From Photorhabdus namnaonensis (GTDB lineage Bacteria > Pseudomonadota > Gammaproteobacteria > Enterobacterales > Enterobacteriaceae): a stretch of DNA of 52,819 nucleotides. Where the stretch lies: NCBI RefSeq assembly GCF_001684335.1, contig NZ_LOIC01000095.1, positions 138,004 to 190,822 on the forward strand. Direction: 5' to 3'. How positions within the stretch are numbered: position 1 is the first letter of the stretch; each line of letters opens with the position of its first letter. Under the pieces are notes generated by a model that worked only from the letters and a program-made list of their open reading frames with translations, ran no database searches and was not told where the DNA came from. Shown here piece by piece: positions 7,768 through 17,140 of this stretch. A program made the position numbers and the translations under genes.

Positions 7768-7958
7768 TCTATCAAGGTCTATTATCGTCCGTTGCAATCC
7801 ACATATCTGTGGGGGCATCTTCCGATTCGATTAATAATGTGCTCCCAAAATGAAACCCAATGCCAAGCAAATAGAGACAGCAAAGCCAAAAGATAAAGCC
7901 TATAAACTTGCTGATGGTGGCGGGTTGTATCTGGAAATTACTCCGAGAGGTTCAAAAT
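7757..7958 (+). repeat. 202-bp direct repeat, copy B
   Basis: Ungapped partner of 2615-2816, about 94 percent identical. Its first 11 bases double as the last codons of the truncated IS30 transposase. The distance between copies is 5142 bp. Confidence 0.85.
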
Positions 7959-8307
7959 ACTGGCGTATGAAATACCGCCGACCTACTGATAAAAAAGAAG
8001 ACAGATTAGCATTTGGGGTTTACCCGGTAATTTTTCTTGCTGATGCCAGAGCTAAACGTGATGAGGCTAAGAAACTGATAGCTAATGGTATGATCCCAAA
8101 GCAATACAGAAAGAGGTACAAGCTGAGGCATCAAGAGAATTTAATTTTGAAACTATTGCTAGGAAATGGCACTCCAGTAATAAGCAGTGGAGTGATTATT
8201 ACTGGGCGTGTGTACTCGTGTTTTGTTATTTTTATCTCTGGATGGCAAAAATATTCAATGTAGCAGAAGCTAACATAACGATCTTGCGGGTGATGAAACC
8301 GGGTTAA
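7850..8307 (+). pseudogene. P4-type integrase, N-terminal fragment B, frameshifted
   Basis: Reads in frame through the arm-binding domain to about codon 83 (AKRDEAKKLIANGMIP). A shift near 8100 then moves the family frame: the other frame continues with EVQAEASREFNFETIARKWH and SNKQWSDYYWA, the expected start of the core-binding domain, before similarity fades and a stop occurs at 8305-8307. The catalytic domain is absent. It is longer than copy A at 2708 and shows what that gene was. Confidence 0.8.
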
Positions 8308-8347
8308 TGAAGAAAATAGGTTGCATTATTATTCATAATGAAAGAAA

Positions 8348-8375
8348 CAAACCCCGTTATTTTCAACGAGGTTTG
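8348..8375 (-). terminator. Rho-independent terminator on the minus strand
   Basis: CAAACC-C-CGTT pairs with AACG-A-GGTTTG (10 pairs, one C/A mismatch, 6-nt loop). Read on the minus strand it is followed by a T-rich TTTCTTTC. It lies 16 bases after the stop of the small ORF 8391-8519 and about 330 bases after fecE. Confidence 0.5.
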
Positions 8376-8390
8376 TCAGCAGTCTGAATT

Positions 8391-8519
8391 TTATTCCTGT
8401 TCAGAAACTATTTCTTTCTTTTGTTCACTCCTGGCCAATCTGACTTTCTTCCAATGAACGTTTATCACAGCAGCCTTTTGAGCGAGGTGACGAGATACGA
8501 CGATAAGTAGCATTACCAT
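8391..8519 (-). CDS. Small basic ORF, unknown, low confidence
   Basis: 42 codons starting MVMLLIVVSRHLAQK, very rich in Lys/Arg/Glu toward the end (WKKVRLARSEQKKE). No known family. A terminator-like hairpin follows its stop closely. A competing overlapping ORF of 49 codons (8425-8574, start MLNLLFLSK) reads another frame, and both may be remnants. The ribosome site is weak (AAAG). The rest of 8308-8705 holds nothing else recognisable. Confidence 0.3.
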   Translation of the reverse strand: MVMLLIVVSRHLAQKAAVINVHWKKVRLARSEQKKEIVSEQE

Positions 8520-8705
8520 TACTTTGAAAGTGTAAATTAACGTTAACTTTACTTAAGAACAGCAAATTTAGCATCACATAAATTCAAGCTTGGCTTTTTG
8601 TGTTGGGTGGTATAAGGAATGAATCCCAACACAACTTCTAACAAAAAACCGAGAATATTAAGTCGTACTGGAGAAAAGAACCAACACGCTACACTAGCTC
8701 CCCTC

Positions 8706-9473
8706 CTAACACACTACACACATTGGTTTACCTGAAACTGGCTCGGGGTGAATTTCTGCTTCGATGCTGAATACTTGCTGTAATAATTTCGGTGTCATAA
8801 CCTCCTCGGGTGAGCCTTGGGCGACAACCTGTCCTTGCGAAAGCAGCACCAGATGGTCACAGTACCGGCTAGCTTGATTGAGGTCATGAAGTACGGCCAC
8901 GACTGTTTTTCCTTCGTTGTTCAGTTCACGCAGTAGCTTCATCAATTCCACCTGATGGTTGATGTCAAGATACGTAGTGGGTTCGTCGAGCAGTACCACC
9001 GGTGTATCTTGGGCCAGAACCATCGCCAGAAAAGCGCGTTGGCGTTGCCCGCCTGAAAGATCGGTAACGCGTTTATCGGCAAGATGGCTGATCTGCGTTT
9101 TTTCTATTGCTTGTTGTACAAGACGATGATCATGAGGTGCTAAACGCCCCCAAAATGTAAGCCAAGGGCTACGTCCGTATGCAACCAGTTCATGGACGGC
9201 GATCCCTTCTGGTGTGAGAGGATGTTGTGGTAAAAGCGCCAGATGTTTGGCGAGCTTGCGTGAGGAAAAGTGTGCTAAAGGTTCACTATCTATTGTTATC
9301 TTTCCAGATAATGGCGTTAATAGCCGCGAAAAGCATTTCAGTAATGTCGATTTCCCACAACCGTTGGGACCGAGCAGCGCTGTGATTTTCCCGGTCGGGA
9401 GAGTGAGCGACAGATCATTTAGAATGCGTTTCTCCCCGTAGCCCGCAGATAATTTTTCCGTAGTCAGTTGCAT
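8706..9473 (-). CDS. fecE: Ferric citrate ABC transporter, ATP-binding protein
   Basis: 255 residues. It powers import of ferric ion released from, or bound to, dicitrate across the inner membrane through FecCD. Visible motifs: Walker A GPNGCGKST (about 35-43), signature LSGGQRQRAF (about 138-147), Walker B VVLLDEPT and the switch His in AVLHDLN. The start codon directly follows the fecD stop, so the two are translationally linked. It is the last gene of fecIRABCDE. GC content is clearly above the flanking island and the 16-19 kb stretch, as in the whole operon. Confidence 0.95.
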   Translation of the reverse strand: MQLTTEKLSAGYGEKRILNDLSLTLPTGKITALLGPNGCGKSTLLKCFSRLLTPLSGKITIDSEPLAHFSSRKLAKHLALLPQHPLTPEGIAVHELVAYGRSPWLTFWGRLAPHDHRLVQQAIEKTQISHLADKRVTDLSGGQRQRAFLAMVLAQDTPVVLLDEPTTYLDINHQVELMKLLRELNNEGKTVVAVLHDLNQASRYCDHLVLLSQGQVVAQGSPEEVMTPKLLQQVFSIEAEIHPEPVSGKPMCVVC

Positions 9474-10430
9474 TTAACGTGTCCTCACTAAAAGCCAGAA
9501 GAAATAAGGGGCGCCAATGATGGCGGTCAACACGCCAGCAGGCAGTTCCATTGGTGGGGCTATGCTCCTTGCCAGCAAATCGGCTAGCAGCAGAACCTGT
9601 GCGCCCATAAGCATGGATGCTGGTATAAGCCAGCGATGCCGTCCTCCCACAAGTCTGCGAACGAGATGGGGCACTACGAGGCTGATAAAGCCAATCGGCC
9701 CGCAAACGGCGACGCCTGTTGCGGCGAGCGCTACTGCCAGCATTAACCCCCAGGATTGTACGTGCAGGAGCGAAACGCCCAGTGTGCTGGCGCTGTCATC
9801 ACCAAGTGCCAGCAAATCTAAATCGCGACAAAAGCGCAGGCTGAGCGGTATCAGTATCATCAATACCGGCAAGGCTATAGCCACAAACTGCCAGTCGCGT
9901 CCCCATAGACTGCCGGTCAGCCATAAAAGCGCGTTGTTGATATCTTGTGGGCGTGAGAGCATTAGGTAATCGGTGATGCTTGTCCAGGTAGCTGAAAGTG
10001 CCACGCCAACCAGTGCAAGGCGCAGCGGCGAAGAGGAGCCGGCAATTGCCCGCAGTAGGATTAGCGCGGCCATTCCACCGCAAAAAGCGAGTAGCGGAAG
10101 CCACTGTACCGGCAGAGAAGGGAAGAGGATCAGCGCGCTTACCGACGCCAGGCTTGCTGCATGATTTACCCCCAGTACATCAGGGGAGGCCAGTGGATTA
10201 CGAATAATACCCTGAACCAAGACGCCGGAAAGCGCCAGTGCGGCGCCTACAGCGATGGCGAGTAGAATGCGCGGTAGGCGGTACTGCGTTAGCACAAAGT
10301 GGTATTTGTCACTGGGTTGCCAGCCGCTTATTAATGCGTCCCAGGGAAGTGGTTGCGCACCCATGCGTAGCGATAGCACCAGCGTAACTGCCAGCAACAT
10401 TACTAACAGTGGGATAACCTGACGGTTCAT
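9474..10430 (-). CDS. fecD: Ferric citrate ABC transporter, permease FecD
   Basis: 318 residues from ATG 10430 (MNRQVIPLLV), which overlaps the fecC stop as ATGA; a longer reading frame to 10571 lies inside fecC and is not used. FecCD/BtuC-type permease with about nine to ten membrane segments. The cytoplasmic coupling region GPIGFISLVVPHLVRRLVG is the ABC-contact loop typical of the family. It forms the inner-membrane channel with FecC. Confidence 0.94.
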   Translation of the reverse strand: MNRQVIPLLVMLLAVTLVLSLRMGAQPLPWDALISGWQPSDKYHFVLTQYRLPRILLAIAVGAALALSGVLVQGIIRNPLASPDVLGVNHAASLASVSALILFPSLPVQWLPLLAFCGGMAALILLRAIAGSSSPLRLALVGVALSATWTSITDYLMLSRPQDINNALLWLTGSLWGRDWQFVAIALPVLMILIPLSLRFCRDLDLLALGDDSASTLGVSLLHVQSWGLMLAVALAATGVAVCGPIGFISLVVPHLVRRLVGGRHRWLIPASMLMGAQVLLLADLLARSIAPPMELPAGVLTAIIGAPYFFWLLVRTR

Positions 10431-11425
10431 GTTCGCCTCTTTGTCAGCCAGACGAAGCAAGGTGCGCCAATCAGAGCCAGTACTGCGCCTGCCGGAAGTT
10501 CTCCTGGCCAGGCCAACGCACGGGCCAGTAAATCGGCAAGTAGCATAAACACCGCTCCCAACAGCATGCACATTGGCAGCGTGCGGCGCAGATCATAGCC
10601 AACCCAGAAACGCGCCAGATGGGGCATGAGCAGGCCAATAAACACGATCGGCCCCGCCACACTGACGCCAGCTCCCACCAGAGTCAGTACCGTCAAACTG
10701 ACGAAGATACGCAGGCGAGTTAGATTCACGCCAAGCGTATGGGCACTGACATCGCCGGTGTTGAGCAGATTAAGCGATTTCGCCAACAATAAAACCACAG
10801 GTACAGTGACCACCACGAAAGGGAATAGTTGCCAGAATTCAGGCCAGCGGACATGGGAAACTCCACCCGCCAGCCAGTAGAAAATGCCGTAAGCATGATC
10901 TTCGGCAAGCAGTAGCGTAATACGTGTTAGTGCCATACATAAGGCCGATAAGGCAATGCCCGCCAGAATTAGCTGGTTGCGATCGTATTTTTGCTGCCAG
11001 CTACCACTTGCGGCCATCACCATCAGCCAGCTAATTCCACCGCCGCAAGCCGCCACCAGGGAAATGGAATATCCGGCCAGCGTTGCTGGACTGAAAGCGC
11101 TGACCAGCGCCATTGCCAGAGCTGCGCCACTGTTAATGCCCAGTAAGGAGGGTGAGGCCAGAGGATTATGAGTGAGCGTCTGGAGTAGCGCGCCGGCCAG
11201 AGCCAGAGCTGCGCCGAGCAGAATAGCGACCAGACTGCGTGGTAGTCGCAGATTGATAACCAGTGCTTCAGGTAATGTCGGTGTATGACCTGGCACCAGT
11301 GCCTTGAGCGCGCTGATGGCGGGAATGGGAATAGCGGAATAGCAAAACAGACTTAGCCAGAACGCACTAAACAGTGCAACCAGCGGTAACCCCCAAAGCC
11401 AGACCGGATGATGGCGGCGTCTCAT
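10427..11425 (-). CDS. fecC: Ferric citrate ABC transporter, permease FecC
   Basis: 332 residues, paralogous to FecD. Family landmarks include PRSLVAILLGAALALAGALL near residue 62 and the ABC-contact loop GPIVFIGLLMPHLARFWVG near the C-terminus. Multiple hydrophobic membrane segments are spread through the protein. Its ATG overlaps the fecB stop by 4 bases, and its own stop overlaps the fecD start, a fully coupled set. Confidence 0.94.
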   Translation of the reverse strand: MRRRHHPVWLWGLPLVALFSAFWLSLFCYSAIPIPAISALKALVPGHTPTLPEALVINLRLPRSLVAILLGAALALAGALLQTLTHNPLASPSLLGINSGAALAMALVSAFSPATLAGYSISLVAACGGGISWLMVMAASGSWQQKYDRNQLILAGIALSALCMALTRITLLLAEDHAYGIFYWLAGGVSHVRWPEFWQLFPFVVVTVPVVLLLAKSLNLLNTGDVSAHTLGVNLTRLRIFVSLTVLTLVGAGVSVAGPIVFIGLLMPHLARFWVGYDLRRTLPMCMLLGAVFMLLADLLARALAWPGELPAGAVLALIGAPCFVWLTKRRT

Positions 11426-12330
11426 GGTGTTTCATTAACTGGCTGATGATGGAAGATTTTTACCGCATCACTGCCAATACGTTCAGCGGCAAATATCCCG
11501 CGCATACGAGCCCAAGTGTTGCTGTCTACTGTTGCTACCTGATGTTTGTGCTGTGCCGTCATCATCTGCCACAGCGAATCTTGCTGCCAGCGCTTCACGA
11601 TGCTCTCCTGGCGATAGTGGGCCACGATAAGCCAGTCAGGATTGAGCGCCAATAATTGTTCAAGGCTGAGAGAAGCCATTGCGGCATGATTAACAGGAGT
11701 AGGAACCTTTAGCCCTAATGCCGTTAAGACGCTGCCAGTATAGGTATCGCTGGAATGCAGGTTAAATTGCTGTTCGCGCGAGGTGCCAAAAGCCACACTG
11801 ACGCCTTGTGGCAACTGGCTGGCATAGCCTTTCATGCGTTCATGGTGCTTTGCCAGCCGTTGTTGCATCTCACTCTCTTTCCCCATTACTTTGCCGATGA
11901 TCGCGGCAGATTGCAGGTTTTCTTCATAGGTTTCGTTACGGGACTTTAGCAGCAAAACAGGGGCGATACCTTTGAGTGCCCGATAAATCCCCGCATGGCG
12001 TTGACTGTCTGCAATGATGAGATCAGGTTTCAGCGCGCTGATGGCTTCAAGGCTTGGCTGGGCGCGAGTGCCCGTTGATTGCCAGGGTTTAATACGCTGG
12101 CGAACATCCGTGAGGATGCGCTGCGGATCGTTATCATCGGCAATACCCACCGGGCTGATATTGATGGCGGCCAACGCATCAGCAAACGACAATTCCAGCA
12201 CAACCACGCGCTGGGGAACGATATTGAGGGTAAAACTGCCTTGCTCATCCTGTACCGTGACCGCGATGGCGTGGGGGAGACTAGTAAAGAAGAGCAAAAC
12301 GATAAACATAACGTGAATCGGTGCAAACAT
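11422..12330 (-). CDS. fecB: Periplasmic ferric dicitrate-binding protein
   Basis: 302 residues with a Sec signal peptide (hydrophobic core MFIVLLFFTSLPHAIA, then VTVQDEQ). Class III substrate-binding protein that carries ferric citrate from FecA to FecCDE. Strong resemblance to E. coli FecB, as I remember it, includes RVVVLELSFADALAA, IADDNDPQRIL and the C-terminal IFAAERIGSDAVKIFHHQP. It is separated from fecA by 59 bases holding a hairpin. Confidence 0.95.
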   Translation of the reverse strand: MFAPIHVMFIVLLFFTSLPHAIAVTVQDEQGSFTLNIVPQRVVVLELSFADALAAINISPVGIADDNDPQRILTDVRQRIKPWQSTGTRAQPSLEAISALKPDLIIADSQRHAGIYRALKGIAPVLLLKSRNETYEENLQSAAIIGKVMGKESEMQQRLAKHHERMKGYASQLPQGVSVAFGTSREQQFNLHSSDTYTGSVLTALGLKVPTPVNHAAMASLSLEQLLALNPDWLIVAHYRQESIVKRWQQDSLWQMMTAQHKHQVATVDSNTWARMRGIFAAERIGSDAVKIFHHQPVNETP

Positions 12331-12353
12331 AACTTAACTCCAGAAATAGCAAA

Positions 12354-12371
12354 GCCGGGCAATGGCCCGGC
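12354..12371 (-). terminator. fecA-fecB intergenic hairpin (attenuator)
   Basis: GCCGGGC and GCCCGGC form a perfect 7-bp GC stem with a 4-nt loop, followed on the minus strand by TTTG. It is likely a partial terminator that lowers transport-gene expression relative to the receptor. Confidence 0.6.
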
Positions 12372-12389
12372 AAACGGATTAATGTAACG

Positions 12390-14750
12390 TCAGAATTTTA
12401 CAGATCCTTGCATATAGAACGTACGTGGCTGCCCGGCGTAGATGCCTTTGTTATTGTCATCATAGGAACGGGTGTAATACTCGTGGTCGAAAATGTTTTT
12501 CACCCCAAAGGCTAGACTCAGATTAGCCATTTGTGGGCCGAAGTCATACGCCACGCGGGTATCCCACAGCATAAAGCCCGGAATGCGCCCGGTGCTTCCA
12601 TTGGCGTTTTCCTGCACGGTATTAGCGTTATCTGCAAACTGGCTGGACTGAGATGTACTGTTAAGGTTGATGGTCCAGTTGCCCGGTTTGTAATCTATGC
12701 CAAATGCGCCTTTATGTTTTGGTGAGAACGGCACTTGATTCCCGTAGGTGTTGCCCTCTTCACGAATTTCCGCGTTCACATACGTGTAGCTGGCGTAAAC
12801 CGAAACGTTTTTCAGCTTGGGCGTAAGTTCGGAAAGATCGTAACGTGCCTGAGTTTCCAGCCCAGTATGTCGGGTTTTTCCACGTGCCGTAACGGTATCG
12901 TTAGTCTGGTTGGAGTCGTACTGATTGTTGAAGTTAATCAGGAACAGCCCCATTTCCGCAGCCAATGCTCCGTCGTCGTAGCGAGTTCCGACTTCCCAAG
13001 TTCGGGCCTTTTCAGGTTCTACATTACCGCTTTTCACCGCCTTGCCAATTTGGCTGTACTGTACGGTACCGAACGAGCCTTCCGTATTGGCGTAAAGATT
13101 CCAGCTATCAGTAATATGATAAAGAACATTGAGTGCGGGCAACGGCGCATCGTAACTTACTTCCTGACGGGTACCTTTTACATTGTTGTTTTGGAAGGAT
13201 TTGATATGTTCGAATCGTATCCCAGGCGTGATGGTCCAGTTGCCGATATCAATGCGGTCATCAATGTACCAAGTGTGTGCCTCGGTGCCGGATCGGGTGT
13301 TACGATCATAAGGGCTTGATGTGCTGGGTAATTCACCGCTGATAGTGGCGGTGTAGTAACGCATTTCGTGACTGGATTCATTCACATAACGGTAGCCAAT
13401 TCCTACTTCGTGGGCCGAAGGACCTAAATTGAAGAGCTGGCTATAACGTGGTTCGATGCTGCGCACCCAATATTCTCGTGGGGAAAGGGTAATGCGCTTG
13501 CCCTGTTCAAGATAACCGCTGCGCAAGGTATGAGTATATAAGCCCTGAATATTGAATTTGTGCTGCTGGTCGGGTTGATACTGATAGCTGAGGCTTGCGA
13601 GCTGACGGCGGCCCCAGAAGCGGTCATATGGGCGAGTGGATTGCCAGCGATTGGCATCGTAATCGCCGCGTGAAAGGCCGCCGGGCATATCCGCGCTGCC
13701 ATCGTAATATTGCAATAGGCTGTTGAAGGTGTGCACTTCATTGGGTGCATAGCGGCTTTTGAGCATCACGTCGTCAATGTGCGTGGCGCTGTGCTCGCGC
13801 CAGTCACTGCCGCGTGTGCCGGAGTAGAGAAGCGCTGTGCCTAAACCGTTATCTGCCGTACCGCCAATCATCAGATTATGGGTTTCTTTGGGATTATTTT
13901 GTGAGGATGTGGGGCTAAGCTGGCCTTCCACACTGGTGTCAATACCAAAATCCTGTGGGATAGCGCGGGTCACGAAATTTACCACGCCACCTACGCTTTG
14001 CGGCCCGTAACGCACGGCACCGCCGCCGCGTACCACATCTATTGCATCCATGTTGCCGAGAGATACGGGCGCTAACGATAGCTGTGGCTGGCCGTAAGGC
14101 GCGAAGGGTACCGGAACGCCATCCATCAGAACCGTAGAGCGGCTGGCAAGGCGTGGATTCAGGCCACGAATGCCAAAGTTCATCGCTAAGTCGTGGCTGC
14201 CGGTACCGTTGTTTTCTGGTGCGTTGACGCCGGGAATGCGGTTCAACACTTCACGCATTGTGGTGGCGCCTGTTTTGGCAAAATCTTCCCGGCGGATGAC
14301 ATCACGTGCGCCTGCATGTTCAAACACGTCAGCTTCACGCGCACTACCTAGCCAGTCGCCTACCACGGTCAGCACGTCTTTCTGTGTAACAGGGGCGGGT
14401 TTGAGTGTGAACGCGTTATTGCCCAACGTTTTCACCTGCAAATCAGTGCCGGCCAGCAAGGTGTTCAGCCCATCGGTGATGGAATAATTGCCGTGTAGAC
14501 CGCTACTCTGTTTGCCGTGGGTTAAGCTGGCATCGACTGAAAGGGTTATACCGGCGTGGGTGGAGTACTGATTAAGAACTTTATCCAGTTCGCCTGCATT
14601 AATGTCATAGTGTACGCTAGCTGGCTCTACCGCAGCATACGTTATCCCTGAGGTTAGGCAAGCCGCCGGTAACAGGCTCAAACGAATCGCCATTACCAGC
14701 GGTGTTGCTTTGTGAAGCGCGCGCAGTGGCTGTGCACGTAAAGGCATCAT
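12390..14750 (-). CDS. fecA: TonB-dependent ferric citrate receptor and signal transducer
   Basis: 786 residues. Signal peptide, then an N-terminal signalling (STN) domain from about 45 to 120 ([20 protein letters not shown]), a TonB-box region near KDVLTVVGD, a plug domain ([20 protein letters not shown], then [19 protein letters not shown]) and a 22-strand barrel ending in SVKF with the usual C-terminal Phe. Citrate-bound iron enters here with TonB energy. Ligand binding is signalled through the STN domain to FecR and FecI. The sequence closely follows E. coli FecA as I remember it. Confidence 0.96.
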   Translation of the reverse strand: MMPLRAQPLRALHKATPLVMAIRLSLLPAACLTSGITYAAVEPASVHYDINAGELDKVLNQYSTHAGITLSVDASLTHGKQSSGLHGNYSITDGLNTLLAGTDLQVKTLGNNAFTLKPAPVTQKDVLTVVGDWLGSAREADVFEHAGARDVIRREDFAKTGATTMREVLNRIPGVNAPENNGTGSHDLAMNFGIRGLNPRLASRSTVLMDGVPVPFAPYGQPQLSLAPVSLGNMDAIDVVRGGGAVRYGPQSVGGVVNFVTRAIPQDFGIDTSVEGQLSPTSSQNNPKETHNLMIGGTADNGLGTALLYSGTRGSDWREHSATHIDDVMLKSRYAPNEVHTFNSLLQYYDGSADMPGGLSRGDYDANRWQSTRPYDRFWGRRQLASLSYQYQPDQQHKFNIQGLYTHTLRSGYLEQGKRITLSPREYWVRSIEPRYSQLFNLGPSAHEVGIGYRYVNESSHEMRYYTATISGELPSTSSPYDRNTRSGTEAHTWYIDDRIDIGNWTITPGIRFEHIKSFQNNNVKGTRQEVSYDAPLPALNVLYHITDSWNLYANTEGSFGTVQYSQIGKAVKSGNVEPEKARTWEVGTRYDDGALAAEMGLFLINFNNQYDSNQTNDTVTARGKTRHTGLETQARYDLSELTPKLKNVSVYASYTYVNAEIREEGNTYGNQVPFSPKHKGAFGIDYKPGNWTINLNSTSQSSQFADNANTVQENANGSTGRIPGFMLWDTRVAYDFGPQMANLSLAFGVKNIFDHEYYTRSYDDNNKGIYAGQPRTFYMQGSVKF

Positions 14751-14784
14751 AACGTCTCCATAATCATTTTGTTGCTGTATTCAC

Positions 14785-14835
14785 TAATGAAGTCGAACGA
14801 GGAAACAAAAAGGGACAATTGAAAATGATTATTTT
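14785..14835 (-). promoter_or_regulatory. FecI-dependent promoter of fecA
   Basis: On the minus strand TCAATTGTCCCTTTTT is followed by CTCGTTCGACTTCATTAG, which matches the E. coli fecA promoter region as I remember it, including the GTTCGACT -10-side element (minus strand of 14791-14798). It lies between fecR and fecA, about 40-85 bases before the fecA start. An AT-rich AAATGATTATTTTTT beside it resembles half a Fur site. Confidence 0.65.
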
Positions 14836-15801
14836 TTACATTAACGATTGTTCTACAGGCAGAACATTCACCCAATAACGGGTAATATATTGAATTTTAA
14901 TGGGAAGTGTCTTCCCTATGACGGATAATATCGTATCGGTATTTTTTATCGGGAAAGTACCGCTTAACCGTAGCGAGGCGATGGCTGGGTCGCAGCGTAA
15001 TATACCGCTTCGATAACGGGCGAGAGTTGCTATCACTTCACTCAGTGGCTTATCGCTAAAGCTTAGTATACCCTGCGTCCACGCGTTGTCTTCGTCGGTT
15101 GTCGCGGTCAATTCACCAAAATCGGTGGCGCTGAATCTTAGGCTTTCACCCTGACGCACAATACATTTGCGGTCAGTGCCAGTTAGTATCACCTCTACGG
15201 CATGTTGCTGCACACTAAGGAGTGTGGTGTTGGTTTCCTGACGAACCGTAAACTTGGTACCTAGCGCGGTCAGTTGTGCATGGCGGGTTTGCACACGCAG
15301 CAGCTTTGCTCCGGTATCATGCCCGGTAGTGATGGCAATTTCTCCATACCAGAGATGTACCAGACGTTGTTGAGGGTTAAAATGGACATCTACGGCACTG
15401 TCGGTATTGAGTGTAAGCAGCGTACCATCGCTCAGTCGATGATGCTGGATATCCCCTTTAGCAGTATGGTAATCGGCCCGCAGACCTTCTCCTACTTCCG
15501 AACACCACAGTTGCCAGCCACTGCCGGCTCCTAGTAACAACAGTATGCTTTTCATCATTCTGCGTCGCGACAGGTGAGTTTCCTGAAGTGCGTGGCTTGC
15601 TACATTACCTGGCACGACAAGCATCTGGTTACGCAGATTTTCCACTTGCTGCCATGCCCACTGATGATCTTGATGCTGTTCGTACCAGCGCTGCCATTTT
15701 TCAGTTTGTAGTGGACTTACCTGATCGCTACTCAGTATCGCATACCAGTGCGATGCTGCTTTTAATGCCTGGCGGCGAGAATGGGTCAACATGGTGTTCA
15801 T
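14836..15801 (-). CDS. fecR: Ferric citrate sensor, anti-sigma/sigma regulator
   Basis: 321 residues. N-terminal cytoplasmic DUF4880/anti-sigma part ([20 protein letters not shown], then a Trp-rich helix), a single membrane segment near 82-100 ([15 protein letters not shown]), and a periplasmic FecR domain from about 110. The membrane segment is preceded by SRRRMMK, a twin-arginine-like motif. FecR contacts the FecA STN domain outside and FecI inside. Its stop lies 85 bases before the fecA start; its start is 2 bases after fecI. Confidence 0.94.
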   Translation of the reverse strand: MNTMLTHSRRQALKAASHWYAILSSDQVSPLQTEKWQRWYEQHQDHQWAWQQVENLRNQMLVVPGNVASHALQETHLSRRRMMKSILLLLGAGSGWQLWCSEVGEGLRADYHTAKGDIQHHRLSDGTLLTLNTDSAVDVHFNPQQRLVHLWYGEIAITTGHDTGAKLLRVQTRHAQLTALGTKFTVRQETNTTLLSVQQHAVEVILTGTDRKCIVRQGESLRFSATDFGELTATTDEDNAWTQGILSFSDKPLSEVIATLARYRSGILRCDPAIASLRLSGTFPIKNTDTILSVIGKTLPIKIQYITRYWVNVLPVEQSLM

Positions 15802-15803
15802 TA

Positions 15804-16331
15804 TCAGAGTCCATGCTCCAGGCGAAACAGCAGGCAGTGTTCAGTGGCTTTAGCTATATATTTTTTCACGGAACTGACGGACACATTGAGGCGTGAAGCA
15901 ATGTCGCTGTAAGTGAGATTTTCAAGCTGAGACAGTAAAAACGCTTGGCGCATTTTGTTGCTCAGACCATCGATCATCTGGTCGATTTGCTGGAGTGTCT
16001 CAAGTTGACACTGACGGATTTCCGGTGAGGGCATAAGCGCCTCGGGCCGTTGTGCCAGCAGTTCCAGATAGGCTTTTTCCAGCGCGTTGCGGCGAAACAG
16101 ATCGATCATTACCCTTTTTGCGATCGTGCAGAGAAAGGATTTTTGGTCGCGAATGGTTTGTAGCGAGTCGCCGGCCATCACGCGCAGGAAGGTATCCTGT
16201 GCCACGTCGTCGGCGTCAAAGGACGATTGCAGTTTGCGCGTGAGCCAGTTTTTCAGCCAGCCATGATGCGCGCCATAAAGCGATTCAAGGGTTAGCTCAG
16301 AGTTAGCGGAAACAACAATGTGGTCAGACAT
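15804..16331 (-). CDS. fecI: ECF sigma factor for ferric citrate uptake
   Basis: 175 residues. Region 2 contains [14 protein letters not shown], and region 4 contains [20 protein letters not shown] with its helix-turn-helix. It directs RNA polymerase to the fecA promoter when activated by FecR. The upstream region carries a Fur-like site, which agrees with the known Fur control of fecIR. Confidence 0.95.
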   Translation of the reverse strand: MSDHIVVSANSELTLESLYGAHHGWLKNWLTRKLQSSFDADDVAQDTFLRVMAGDSLQTIRDQKSFLCTIAKRVMIDLFRRNALEKAYLELLAQRPEALMPSPEIRQCQLETLQQIDQMIDGLSNKMRQAFLLSQLENLTYSDIASRLNVSVSSVKKYIAKATEHCLLFRLEHGL

Positions 16332-16375
16332 AACCTATAGCATCAAAAATCAATAATCACGGCATCATCTTAATG

Positions 16376-16396
16376 TGAGAATAGTTATCATTACAA
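16376..16396 (-). promoter_or_regulatory. Fur-box-like site upstream of fecI
   Basis: The minus-strand sequence GTAATGATAACTATTCTC matches most of the 19-bp Fur consensus. It lies 45-65 bases upstream of the fecI start, where iron repression would act. Confidence 0.6.
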
Positions 16397-16414
16397 TCAT
16401 TACAATCATTACTA
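16388..16414. repeat. Three tandem copies of a 9-bp unit TCATTACAA
   Basis: Two perfect copies and one with two changes, starting inside the Fur-like site upstream of fecI. Each TCATTA piece resembles a Fur half-site, so the array could extend Fur binding; this is inference. Confidence 0.65.
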
Positions 16415-17041
16415 AGGTTTTTTATTTCATATTGATGTGACTTAAGTCGGTGTGGCCCGAAAATCTATTTTCAGTTTCTTTAAAAGGTTGGAGCAAGTGG
16501 TTAATGAAGACTGAGCTGTGGTTGGAAAAAAACTGAAGCCAGTTATATAAGGAGAGGTAAAGAAAGGAGAAAGTCAGTACAACCGATTCAGAAAACGGAT
16601 TGATGTACTGAGCTAATTAACCTAAAGAGCGCTTTTTATTTACTCCGCAGATCCCGATTTGTTCGGGTTAGATTGTGTGGTTTATCGTTTTTCGTCTATC
16701 TGAAAGCAAAGGGTTATAGAGATTTTCTCTCATTCAAGTAAAAGTAAATACGTCTTATCCTGAACGTGGTAAAACAGGTATTAAGAAAAATTGCTTTTGT
16801 CTATCAGTGTGGTTTTGAAATCTGGAAAAGAGGCCAGCGTATCATGAATAAATAGGTAAAAACCTAAATCATTAAAGGTAAAAAGAAGTGATTAAGGATT
16901 TTTAAAAGCGGGTAAAAGATCTGATGTTATATTGACATTGAAAAAGAAAATATCGGAGAAAACAGGTTTTAAATTGATTAACCAAAGTGATAAAATAATA
17001 GTGTTAACCCAATAATACGATGTTATATCAAAACATTTAAC

Positions 17042-17140
17042 GGGATTAACGGGATTAACGGGATTAACGGGATTAACGGGATTAACGGGATTAACGGGAT
17101 TAACGGGATTAACGGGATTAACGGGATTAACGGGATTAAA
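17042..17140. repeat. 9-bp tandem array, 11 copies of GGGATTAAC
   Basis: Ten perfect units and a last one ending AAA, head to tail with no spacers. The minus strand can be read as repeated Val-Asn-Pro in a 96-codon open frame, but this frame has no ribosome site or family and is probably a by-product of the array. Such arrays vary in copy number by slippage. Confidence 0.95.

Noticed and set aside
10431-10571. Longer start for fecD
   Set aside because: The extension lies inside fecC; ATG 10430 overlaps the fecC stop as ATGA and gives the family length.
17042-17140. CRISPR array
   Set aside because: Units are 9 bp with no spacers, and no cas genes are present.
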